From Ectocarpus siliculosus (lineage: Eukaryota > Sar > Phaeophyceae > Ectocarpales > Ectocarpaceae): 20,236 nucleotides of DNA. Numbering within the stretch: the first letter of the stretch is position 1; the number at the start of each line of letters is the position of its first letter. Shown one piece after another: positions 8,749 to 18,998 of this stretch. The DNA is taken from the NCBI GenBank assembly GCA_000310025.1, contig FN649751.1, positions 4,485,877 through 4,506,112 of the forward strand, given 5' to 3'. The translations under genes and the position numbers were made by a program. A model generated the notes under the pieces. That model was given only the letters and a program-made list of their open reading frames with translations, made no database searches and was not told the origin of the DNA.

Positions 8749-11376
8749 TTATTGTTTTGCGCTTGCGTTCCGTCCGTACGACCGGAAATCCTCGCGACCC
8801 TTGCTCTTCACAAACTCCTCGTTTTTCTTGAACTTTTCGTCGCCGGTCTTGGGGTTCTTGCCCAAAAACTTTAGATACTCGTTCGAGACAATGTTCCTGA
8901 AAGCAAACATGCAAAACAAACATACATACCACGATGAAAGAGGTCCATGAGGCGAAGCAAGAGTCAAGATGATCCCACGACGACACCCACCGGTGCATGT
9001 ATGGAAACGAGGAACATGCCCATGGTTGTTCTGTATCCATACCGTAGGAGCAAATCACCACGGGGGGCGGTGGATGAGAAAAAAAGGAGGGGTGCGTAGA
9101 TTGTGCGTGCGAGTCAGGTGCAAAAACCAGACAGCGGGGGGTGTACTCATGTAAACGCATGCCGTAGTTGGTAGACCATTGGAGAGGGGGGGGATAAGCA
9201 CCCGATAACTGCAGACTCACGCGGGAAGGGTGTCAGTGAAGTTGGACAGGTGTGCGCTTGATACGAGATGCGTACAAAACCGAACGAAGCGTGCACCAAG
9301 TCATTAATCAACGAATAGTACGTGACGTACGCATGTACCCGCTCTTGTTGATGGGCTTTTTGGCTGCTGCATCAGTAGCACGATCGCATCTTTTGGGAGC
9401 AAACAAGCGGCTACGCACACGGCGCCAAACCCACGAAAAATTCGGTCGGGTCCGAACATGGGCGATGCACACGCAAGGACGGCCACACACAACCAAACCA
9501 AGAGCGAGTTCTACGACCGTATCCCAAGAGGGGAGAGAGCCAATCTTAGGCCGCGTGTCGCCACAACCCCGTTGTTGGCAGTTTGCTTGGTAATAGTATG
9601 CTACAGCAGTTTCCCACGATGCTGCAAATGGCGGGTGGGCTCGATCAGCCCAACAGGAAGAGAGAGCCGGGTACACCACTACGGTGCGAGAGGCTGGTTG
9701 GGCCGCAAAAGAAACCAAGACACGAGGGGAGGGCAGGCTGCCGTGAGGCAAGCCACGCCTCCTTCCCCAAAGTCGTTAAGTCTTGCAACCGCGCCTTCCA
9801 CCGTTCGGCTAAAGAGTGCTACTCAGAGTCGCTTCAAAATTGGACTGCTGTGTACTACTGCAAGCAAAAACGCCGGTTCGAAAAGCGCCACTCACCCGTA
9901 TGATCCCGTTTTTCGTACGGACTGCGCTCTCTCCACCACCTTTTCCCTGTTCGGACGCCAAAACAATGTGACCATGGCGCGCGGGCAGGGGGGCGGGCGG
10001 GGGCAGCACCAAGAATTCAAGCCAATGAAAACATGTGTCAACATATGGACACGCAATGAAGCCGTGATACACGGCCATTCCTCTACGAAAACTACGACGT
10101 CGTTACGTGCACGCCTTGGGGTAAATCAGTCACAGGATACCATGCAGAATTCTCCATAAATTAGGGAACCCGGCACATGTAGTGTGAGAAAGACACCCTC
10201 CAACAGACGAAAAGTATTGGCTGGGAATTGAACACCTCTTGGCGTCGTCACAGCATGCAGTACAAACCTTTCCATGCATGGGCACAGAACGGAGGGATTA
10301 TCCTCGTGTCACACATGAATGTACGCCACACACACACACCCTCACGGGGTCCCAGTTAAACGTATTTAGCAGCGTGTGGTGTTTTCAACCCCACTGAGAG
10401 TGCCGTCTTTTCATTGGTCAGCCGGTTAGCGCGGTCGATGCCGATAATAAAAAGATACCCACCAACCCACACACACTCGCCTGAGCGCTGCCTGGTACTC
10501 TTCCGGGTTCATCTTCTCCATGTCGTCGATGTCGTACGTGTTCCGCGCTCCCATCGGCAGACCGTACTGTACCTTTTCGGCATCCCACTCTGGCCCCTCC
10601 GTTTCGAAGTCATCATCATCGTCTCCATCGCTGTCGGCGTTGGGTACGGGGGACTGCGTCACCGCTAGTCGCGGAGGGGCCGCCGCCACCGCCGCCGCCG
10701 CTTCAGGGCTTGCCGGGGATGCCGGCGAAGGCAGCTTCTGCAACGGCAGGGCATCCTTTACAGGGAGCGGCCAAAGAAGACGAACATGAAAGACAGAGGG
10801 GGTGTTGGTCTAGGAGACGGGGGGGATGTTTCAAAACCTGGCGTCGTTACCCTTGCCTGTGTGTACGGATCCCATGTTGAACCGAAAAGAGAGTCGGGCG
10901 CAACTGAACTATCCAAGCAGTTCTACATAGATAGGCAGTAGAGCTGCCTAGGCGGCAGGCGCAAATCGAAAGACGGGAAGTAGTCAACTTATTACAGCAG
11001 TAGGACATACACCTACACCTACCCATACTCGCACCAGTTGTGCACCTACACCTACCCATACTCGCACCAGTTGTGTCTACGGTGGTAAATGCCAAGAAGA
11101 CCGATCAGCACTGCTGTCCTCCTTACGCACACACGATGAGTGCTGCTTGCTTGCACACCACATCCACAACCACAACCACAACCACAGACTATACCTCGAC
11201 GATGACGCCCACGGCGGACTCGAACCTCTCGAACTCCTGGCGGCTCATGGGCTTCTCTCGTTGCAACCTCGCCGCGAGGATCTTGATGGCGACTCGTAGT
11301 TCCTCCTGAAGGCTCTCCGAGAACGGAGATTCCGCGACTTGCGGCATAGCACCACCGCTAGGAGGCGCAGGGGGTG

Positions 11377-11421
<45 letters not shown>

Positions 11422-11638
11422 GTGGTGTTGATGCCGGTTCGGGAGAGAGGGGCGAAGCCTGGCCGCCCGCCGCCTTCGCTGCCTTGGCCGCCTGGGCCTC
11501 CCGCAGCTTGTCCGCGTACGAAAGCATCGCCGTTGGCGCCCGCGGTGTTCTTCTTGTTGTCGCGGAAGCTGTTGTTGCCCGGCCCGCCGCAGAGAGGAAG
11601 GCGGCTGCTGGCGACATGAAGCCATCGGCTGATGACAT
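8749..11638 (-). CDS. Unrecognised 282-residue protein with poly-Ala and acidic segments (three exons)
   Basis: I do not recognise this protein. Exons on the - strand: 11638-11195, 10737-10481 and 8896-8749, giving 282 residues and ending ASAKQ-stop. Residues 1-40 are Ala/Ser/Thr/Arg-rich. SYADKLREAQAAKAAKA (40-56) looks helical, 75-87 is 13 alanines, and 107-148 is a probable amphipathic helix (ESLQEELRVAIKILAARLQ). Residues 150-180 are Pro/Ala-rich, 185-200 is acidic, and 205-264 is a conserved-looking block (YGLPMGARNTYDIDDME, then EEYQAALRNIVSNEYLKFLG). The tail is basic. No signal peptide or membrane segment is convincing. Intron 1 is GT-AG, phase 0. Intron 2 keeps frame only with a GC donor (CAG|GCGAGT). 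The start could be Met1 (11638), Met8 (11617) or Met38 (11527); a possible acceptor at about 11660 means an upstream exon cannot be excluded. Confidence 0.62.
8897..10480 (-). other. Intron 2 of the 282-residue gene, GC-AG type
   Basis: On the - strand the intron begins GCGAGT at 10480 and ends TTTGCTTTCAG at 8897. Joining CTCAG to GAACATT gives the continuous helix-like reading ALRNIVSNEYLKF. The nearby GT (CGA|GTGTGT) would shift frame. The 1,584 bases hold no recognised exon, RNA gene or mobile element; open frames at 9308-9751 and 9458-10159 have no coding character that I can support. Confidence 0.55.
11010..11075. repeat. Perfect tandem duplication, 33-bp unit, two copies
   Basis: Two identical 33-base copies, 11010-11042 and 11043-11075, each starting CACCTACACCTACCCATACT. 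They lie in intron 1 (10738-11194) of the leftward 282-residue gene. Perfect identity suggests recent duplication. Confidence 0.9.
11378..11418. repeat. TGC/GCA microsatellite coding for poly-alanine
   Basis: About 13.7 uninterrupted TGC units on the + strand. On the - strand it is read as GCA and encodes 13 alanines (residues 75-87) of the 282-residue protein. A pure single-codon run is prone to length change by slippage. Confidence 0.9.
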
Positions 11639-12646
11639 GAAGCCAGCGGCTGCTGCTCCTGAAGGGGGGGGGTCGGGTTGGTGCGGAGCAAGCAGGGTGG
11701 ACGTGGGCGGGGGTGCCGGGATGTGGGAATAGTCAACGTCTCAAAGGCGCAGCAGGTGCGCCAGCCGTTCGCACAGCCTAAGGGACGAAGGCAAGCAGTA
11801 AAACACATCCCCCAACGAACAGAAGCGTGCTAACGAGGACTGCTCTGGCCCGATTAATACAACGGCATGAGGACTGCCATGCCGGGGGATATACTGTAAG
11901 AGGACGGCGGCGTCGGCAACGGGTGAAGGGAGAGGGAAGCACAGCACGTCAACATAGACAAACATGATTCGGGAGACCCCGAGATGAACCCAACATCCCT
12001 CACACCTCTAACCTGTTTGCTCCCAGGGCAAACCGCAACTCTATAGGCACGCAACGCAACCGCTGTGCGCCACAGGAGGAGTAGCCCAGCGCTGTTGTTG
12101 CAGTTGCTGTAGCAGCGTGAGTAGGTGTGGGGGAACACCGCGTGTTGACGTTTTGCGGGTTGAACTCAACGAGAAACATTCTGCCGACGTACTACGTACT
12201 GCTTGTAGCGAACGACGCAGAAAGTGCTGCCTCATCACCTGCACTGAGAGCGGCCACGTTAAAGGTGCGCATCGTGGGGCCTAACGAACTGCCGTAGAGG
12301 AGGGAGAGAGAGGGAGAGGAAGAAGGACCGGAGGACAGAGGTTGGCTCTCCCGCTGTCCGCCCTTCGCTCTTCTTCTACAACACGGGCGCACATGGATAG
12401 CGGTTGGCAGGGGCCAGGTCGGGTAAATTTCACCCAGCGAACCCCCAGGTTTCGTTTGCGCCGCCTGCGCCGCGCATACCACGCATACAACGTGCGACGT
12501 GGGAGAGCGACGGCCGTCATTTGGGCCAGCAGCATGCGTGAAAGGGGAGCGCATGTGAGGCATACGACGAGCTGAAGAATTTTTACCTTGAGCCCGCTCG
12601 CTTCTCTCCGAGGGGGTGGCTTTCTTGCCCACTTGTGTCACAGATC
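11639..12646. promoter_or_regulatory. Divergent intergenic spacer, likely both promoters and 5' UTRs
   Basis: About 1 kb separates the first assigned codons of the leftward 282-residue gene and the rightward ankyrin gene. It should contain both transcription starts and 5' UTRs, and perhaps unseen 5' exons. I find no clear TATA box or other core motif, so the call rests on gene arrangement alone. Poly-G/poly-C runs and a CAG-rich patch (about 12088-12118) are the only notable composition features. Confidence 0.4.
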
Positions 12647-15600
12647 ATGATACGGGCAACCGATGGGGACCTCGACGTCGAGGCCTGGCGACAGGTAGAT
12701 CGAGCGACACAAGCCCTGGTTCCTGACTGCGCGCCAGGAACCTTGCCCACGGAACCTAAACATCTAGATGCTATGTTCGTGTTTGCTACGAATAACTGGC
12801 GGACGTACCATGGAGAAAAACCTAAAGGAAATATGTTGGTGAGTGTGTGGGGTTATATGTAACGTTCGTTACTTGCTCCACAGCGTGGCTCTCCCCGCAA
12901 CTGCAACATGTGAACATGTGCTATCTAGCTAGCTAGGTGTCCTGACCCTTGTGGCGCCCACGCCTTTGCAATACCCAGTTGAACTGTGTACGCAGCTCTA
13001 CTTTCGGTTTTGCGCTGTTTTGGTGCTTCAGCTGTTCTGCATGTATATATGTAGCTGTTCCCGGTTGGAGGACCACATTGATTTATTTGCAACCTACCGG
13101 GGAACCTTCTCTTTTCATTGTTAGACTAATTGTTAGAGACACGCGCACGCTCGTCTCTTTGTCCATCGGCCGCGCTACAACAGGCCCGCATCAACGCGAT
13201 ACACAAGCAAGCTACGTCTGGCGACTGTGCAGACACAGAATGGTCGACACCTTTCGAGAAGACCGTGTTGAGAATGTGGCACAGCTACCGAGGCACCCCA
13301 GCGATCATGGCCAAACGCAGGTTTCTTGCACTCCTCAGGGACGTCGATCCTCGCCTCCTCGAGATCAAGGCGTACCAGTTCTCGCCGTGGGGGTTCCCCC
13401 CTACCGCAAAAGGCGAACGGATATGCCCTTATAGGTGAAAGATACCGGGCTGGGCACGATCAATCACCGGTGTTGCGGTCGAGCTCGCTTTCCTTGATGG
13501 CGGATTGTCATTTGATCACCCCCAATGAAACCGGAACCCTCGGAGGGTGAATGGCACTACTGGTTCTCAAAATTTTCCCGCCGCATTGTCTTTTACCCCC
13601 TTCCCCGTAAAACATATAGCAACACAAAGAAGGGCTGTCCAAGGCCGCTCATGGACAAGCACGGTCACAACCTGGAACAGGAACTTGACACCAACGAGAG
13701 TCTTTCGGAGTTCGCGACTCTGAAGACGTGGCTGGATGAAGTGGTCGCTCAACAGCGGTGCGCGCTGGGGCTCCACACCCCGATCTCCGCCGAACAGGGG
13801 GCAAAATTCTCCACGTTTTTCGCTCGGCCAGAATGCGGCGGCTTTCGGCAACATACGTCAGGGAAGATTCACAACATGGTCAAGAAGGTACGGTACGCGG
13901 GCGGTAGCAGTGTTGTAGCAAGAAGTATACGTTTTGAAAGACCTGGACGTCGCTGACCGGCGATAGTCGCACACTACCCCTGATACGCCACACATTCCTC
14001 CGGCAATCTTTAGGAAGCGGAATCGTGTTGTGGATGATTGATGCTCCTCCGGCAGGTGCTGACAAAGCAGTTTCTGGCTTTACTGGACATGCAGAACAAC
14101 CCGCTGAATTTCTCCAGAGTCGCTCAGATTCGTCAGCGAGATCGAGTCTCGGGGCTTCAGGTACGATATGCATGCACAGAATAACGGGTGGGAGGGCGAG
14201 GGGGAGAGGGTCAGTTTATGCCGCAGTGGCACAAGACCGCGATATCACTCGCGAGGCTCAGCAACCTTGCATTGAGTTTGCTCAACCGGAGCAGTAGCAG
14301 CCTGGGTTGGGCGGGTGCCGAGCTGACGTGTTGCAGACAGCAAGGTTTAGCTTACCTGTGCTTGCCGTGGTACTCGACTTGTATAAACACGTATGGGGCA
14401 CGGGCCCAGAACTATAAGCAACGTGGATTTTGCCCGGGATCAGCTCATGGAATCGCGGAGAAGCAACATGCAAAACGATAGGTACAAATTACCAGGACCG
14501 ACACCGCCTATCTACGACAGGGTCGACGCGAAAGACCGTCTGTAGCAACCCACGATGTTTTTCTCTGATTTGAGTGCGTTCGCACGGCCATACACCACTG
14601 CCCCCCACCCCCCCCCGACGTCATCGCAGCAATACTACACCAGCCTGACTGGTCACGAATTCTCCAACGAAGTGCCCTGTTCCAGGGACTCTCACCACTG
14701 CGACACGCGGCGTCTGGCGGAAGGGGGCAACCACACTCATCCCGTTGTCATTCGCACGCCCCCGACGGACCTCTCCCTCTACGATGCTCTGATTCAGGTG
14801 AAACGCTGCTGGCTTTGATTGCTGGTTTTACGATATGAAAAGTGGCTGGCTTTGTTTGCTGGTTCGCGACGTTGTTAGTCAGTGACCAAGATCTCGGACG
14901 ACCAAAGAATTTTCGACGATGCAGACTTTCTGCTGTCTGCCATACGCGGCCCAGACGGCCATCCGGGTGCTCTTTTTATCCAAATTTGTGATGCAGCCGA
15001 TTCAATGTTGCCCGGATGCCATCTAAAGTTTGCCTTGTCCGTTCACCACCCACGCCTTTCGAGAGTCGAGTGCCACTAACGATAGCTCATGCCGGTCGTT
15101 CGCCTCTCTCGGACCTTCTGGCGAAACAGGTGAGGCGCGAATGTGTTCGCCTGGGCGTGGTGCCCGCGACCGGCCCGGTGCACAGCATCGACCATCGCTG
15201 CCGCCTCCTTCAGATGAAGGTGGCCGACTTCCACCGAAAGCAGATGCTCATCTACGAGTCCCAACGGCGGCAGCAGTGGCGAGTAGACATCGCTCCCCAC
15301 GATGCAGCCTTGCTCAAGACCTTTTCTCACCGCCATCGATCAGAGCATCTGAGGCACGCGCTGGATGCCAAGGACATGGACCGTGTTTGCGTCGTGCTTG
15401 AATCGGGAGCCGACCCCAGCACCGAACTGCGCAGCGGGCTTTTCCCGATGATGGCCGCCGTCGTGAAGCGATCCATTCCGGTTATCCAACGACTGCTGGC
15501 TGCGGGAGCGGACATAAACCACAGCAACTCGAAGGGCATGACGGCTCTCATGTGGGCGGTGAAGCGCAACGACTACGCGATGGTGGACGCCCTCCTCGAG

Positions 15601-17295
15601 GAAGGGGCAGACGTCGAGGTCGAAGGATGCTCGGGTTGGACGGCGATGAGCATCGCCTCCCGCCACGGCAGGAGGGACATCGCGCAGTTCCTCGTAGAGA
15701 CTCTCCGAGCGGACAAGGTCGTCGGCGACATGAAAGCGACCAGGGCGCTGAACCACCGAAGCAGCGTGAACCGCGGCCTAACGCCTTTGGCGATCGCGGC
15801 GATCCACCGCAACGAGGCCATGGCGCGGTGCCTGATGCGGCTGGGCGCCAAGCCCGCGGTGAAGTGCCACCAAGGGCACGTGGCCGGAGAGCATGCCGCC
15901 AAAGCAGGGTGGGGTGTTTTCGGCCTCTGGCTGCAGGAGACCCAAGCGTTCGGCGACCGCGGGGTGTACACGTTCGCGGACATGAACGCGGAGAACGCTC
16001 TTCGGGTCGCAGAGCAGCGAATGCTGGACGCAATTTCGTCCGGCAAAACGGTACAAGACGACTCGAAAAGGAACTCTAGGACAACCTCCGTGGCTTCAAA
16101 CAGCGGTGGTAGTAGGCCGGGGCCTGCGATGGCCAGCAGCAGCGGCAGGCAGGTGTCGTCTGCGACTAGCGGCGACACCCGGCCGTTATCGTCTGCGAGT
16201 AGCCGCAGGCGGCCAACGTCTTCGAGAAAACAAGGCGAACCTAGACCGACGCCCGCGATTCCTGCCACCGCAACGGAAGAAGAGCACAACCAGACCCTGC
16301 CGGAGCCGCTGCCGGGGGTGCCATCCGAGTCAGCAAGAGATGGAGACCTTTCGGAATTTCTAGACGTGACGCAGTTCCAGCTGGGACAGATTCGATCAAA
16401 GGTCCTCCTAACCGTCTCGATCTTGCACGAGGGTCGCGCCGCTCCAGACACGGAGACCGACACCGGACACACGGCGCTAATCTCCGCCGTGTATCGAGGG
16501 CAGTCGAGTTCGGTGCGTTCGCTCATCCAAGAAGGGGCCGATCCCAACTATTCCAACCGAAACGGCCGCACCGCGCTGATGGCAGCGGCCGCGGCGGGCG
16601 ACCCCAAGATGGTGATCATTCTCCTGCGGCACAAGGCCGATGCAGCCCGGACGGACATTCACGGCAAGGTCGCCGGAGCGTACGCGTTCGAGAGAGGCTT
16701 CGCGGACCTGGCGCAGCTGTTGGCCATCGCGGCGGCCGATGGTCACGAGGCAGCCGTCGATTGGGAACTCGACAGGTCTCGCCGAGAGGAAGAGGAAAAG
16801 GAACGGCAGCGGGTGCAGCACCTGATGGACAGGGAAGGAGGGGTGGGCGGGGATGGCGTTCCCGAGGCGGACTTGTACGATTGGATGATTCGAGTCACGA
16901 AGCCTAGGGAGGCCGCCAAGATCGCGGATCGGAAACTCCAGAGCGAACAGGGCAGCTTTGTCCAGGCTGAGCCCAGCAAACACAACAACAACAGCAGCGT
17001 GTCACCCCCACGGGGGCAGCAAAAAGGCAGGGAACGCTGCCCGAAATGCACTCTCTTCGTACCGTGCCTTCATTTTGCCGGCGCGAAGCTTCCAGACGGG
17101 GTTGCGGAATGGTCCGTGAACCAGCGAGGCGCCAGCCGCAGGGCCAACGCAGGGGGTAAACGTTTGGTGTATGCACGGAGTGGCAATCAGAGCGTCGCTT
17201 GGTGGAGGACTCTTCACCAAGCGCACCGAGACCGCACGCTTCCCCCTCGCCCCATCGAGAGAACGCGTAGCAGTACACCACCTGTGGCAGACTGA
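12647..17295 (+). CDS. Large ankyrin-repeat protein with an unrecognised N-terminal region (six exons)
   Basis: Exons: 12647-12838 (possible acceptor at 12643 if there is an upstream exon), 13184-13434, 13620-13887, 14056-14160, 14630-14797 and 15064-17295 (or from 15130). All are GT-AG and the phases agree, giving about 1,071 (or 1,049) residues. The first 330 or so match no family I know; they include CPYSNTKKGC followed by HGH, a possible metal site spanning an intron. Ankyrin repeats follow in two clusters. Cluster one (about 15330-15945) has AAGADINHSNSKGMTALMWA and EEGADVEVEGCSGWTAMSIA. Cluster two (about 16450-16745) has QEGADPNYSNRNGRTALMAA. A Ser/Arg-rich linker (about 16060-16320) separates them. 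Then come a charged coiled coil (about 16760-16850) and a cysteine motif CPKCTLFVPCLH (17038-17073). Ankyrin repeats bind partner proteins; the partner is unknown. No signal peptide or membrane segment is seen. Confidence 0.75.
12839..13183 (+). other. Ankyrin gene intron 1
   Basis: 345 bases from GTGAGT to CTACAACAG, phase 0. It contains CTAGCTAGCTAG-like self-complementary sequence at about 12925-12937 and T-rich stretches. Nothing coding is supported. Confidence 0.65.
14161..14629 (+). other. Ankyrin gene intron 4
   Basis: 469 bases from GTACGA to a C-rich tract plus ATCGCAG at 14629, phase 0 on both sides. GA/GGG-rich near 14190-14210. No coding sequence is supported. Confidence 0.6.
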
Positions 17296-18632
17296 GCGAA
17301 GTCGTTCAGCCTACATCTACCCATGCAATAGTACCATATTTCACCTTATGCGTTTGTTTGGGGTTGGCGCACGGTTCGGGCGGGTGCTCTCTTGGGCGTG
17401 TACTGCGTGCACGCGTTTGTTTGGCGATCATGAGCGAGAGCACACACAATGACATACATCCGTGCACAAACACACACGCGAGCAAGAGCTTCGAGCCAGA
17501 TCACCTTCCCCACCACAAACAAACGGCGCAGGACCAGAGAAAAAATGTCGAAAAGTTAGTTGCTGTGAAAACGATAGTGAGAACGATGGAGTTGGAAGCA
17601 AAGAAAGGATTGGATGATGACGGTGAAAGCACTCCAAAACGAACTACAACTACAACTAGGAGTGCAACAACGTGGCAGCCTTCATCGACACGTACGTACG
17701 TGCAGTTTTCTTCTGTTGCTACCGTTTCTGTCTTTGATCCGGAGAATAGCCTAGCCTCTCCCTCACTGGGTCCCGGTTAATGCCATGGTCTATAGAAACT
17801 TTAAGCTTAGCATGTAGGGAGACTACCCTTTCTTTAAGATAATACCACACAGACAGGAGTCGATCGTGATGTATGTGTATATGTGTCTGTACTTGCTTTT
17901 GTAGTTGATCCGGTCCATGTCGGAATTATATGTGTTCGTCCGGAAGCAACACCCAAAAACTTAAACAGAAAAACACAGCAGTTTATTTATTATTATTTGT
18001 AACATCGACAGCGCAAACCGGCTGACCAACGAAAAGACACCAGTCTCATTGCGGCGTGTGTGGTGGGCCTGGGGTATCGCCCACACCCAACCAAGTCGAG
18101 GAAGTACACACTTTTTTTCCACCAGGCACAAGAGTGAGGTGGATAGCATTCCCGACAGATACATAGATGGTGTAAAATAATAGCAAGATGGTTGAAAATA
18201 ACGCCGACTGCTGTTCTTTCGTGTGATTTGTCCATTCCCCCCCAGGGAGCGAGTTGGAGACAACCACGCGAGGGCCATTCATTCCAGGACTCGACCAAGA
18301 GAGGGCAGTTTTCCCTCCGCCGAGGACTGACTGACAATATTCTTCGTCATCAGCACACTCACTGCTTGTTGTGCGTGCTCCAAAATAATACGCATGCATG
18401 CATGCGTCGTTACGTGCTCGGATCTCCACGCCACTGCACGCAGGCAAAAATGTGGGTGGAATGCTCTCAGCAGGTATAAAAACATAGTTTGCCAAATGCA
18501 CGAGCTGAAGGTCCTGAGCGTGCACACACAAGCAAAGCAGTCAGTCCTGCAAAAGAGCCATCAAGTTAGGTAGGAAGGTGTCGCTGCAACTTAGAAAGAG
18601 AAAATATCAACGTTTCATTCATTCTCCATCTG

Positions 18633-18726
18633 AAACGTATGTGCAGACCGGACTCAAAAACAGGCAAGACAGGAAAATAAAACGTACGTGCAGACCGGAC
18701 TCGAAAACAGGCAAGACAGGATAATA
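18633..18726. repeat. Tandem duplication, 47-bp period, two near-identical copies
   Basis: Copies at 18633-18679 and 18680-18726 share GTGCAGACCGGACTC and ACAGGCAAGACAGGA, with a few substitutions. Each copy ends in an AATAA-rich tail. Confidence 0.85.
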
Positions 18727-18769
18727 AATAAATGCAACCACCACAACTCTCAAGCGGCCAAGTAGTTTA

Positions 18770-18812
18770 CCCAACGAACCAACGAACCAACCAACTAACC
18801 AACCAACCGATC
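18770..18812. repeat. CCAA/CGAA simple repeat
   Basis: Imperfect tandem four-base units (CCAACGAACCAACGAACCAA and so on) on the + strand. No other function is visible. Confidence 0.75.
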
Positions 18813-18948
18813 TATCAATGCAAAATCCATTCCCATTCTCCACGCAGAGTGGTTGATACTCGACATGGATGGCGTTCGTTCACAGTCGCACGGAAGAGCG
18901 AAATAAGCACTACTAGCCTTCTTCCAAATATGCATGACAAAATACCAC

Positions 18949-18998
18949 ACGCACGCACGCACGCGGCGAAAAAAAAAACCGCAGCAGCAGCAGCAGCA
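18949..18998. repeat. ACGC, poly-A and CAG microsatellites in series
   Basis: ACGCACGCACGCACGC is followed by A9 and then five or six GCA/CAG units. This is simple sequence in the gene-poor tail of the window. Confidence 0.75.

Noticed and set aside
10213-10240. Possible T-arm of a - strand tRNA (GTGTTCAATTCCC)
   Set aside because: The stem does not pair and no anticodon or acceptor arm is present.
11010-11075. CRISPR-like repeat
   Set aside because: Two directly adjacent copies without spacers, in a eukaryotic intron.
13546-13619. Upstream extension of ankyrin exon 3 from the acceptor at 13545
   Set aside because: It is out of phase with the donor at 13434; the acceptor at 13619 restores frame and has a better pyrimidine tract.
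14891-15079. Extra ankyrin-gene exon (ISDDQRIFDDADFLLSA)
   Set aside because: It enters in phase but reaches a stop at 15079, and I find no donor that returns to the ankyrin frame. A small spliced part cannot be wholly excluded.
15573-16547. 324-codon open frame on the - strand opposite the ankyrin exon
   Set aside because: Shadow of the ankyrin-repeat coding strand, with no motif of its own.
18046-18531. 161-codon leftward open frame
   Set aside because: No recognisable motif, overlapping open frames in all three phases of that strand, AT-richer composition and no splice partners.
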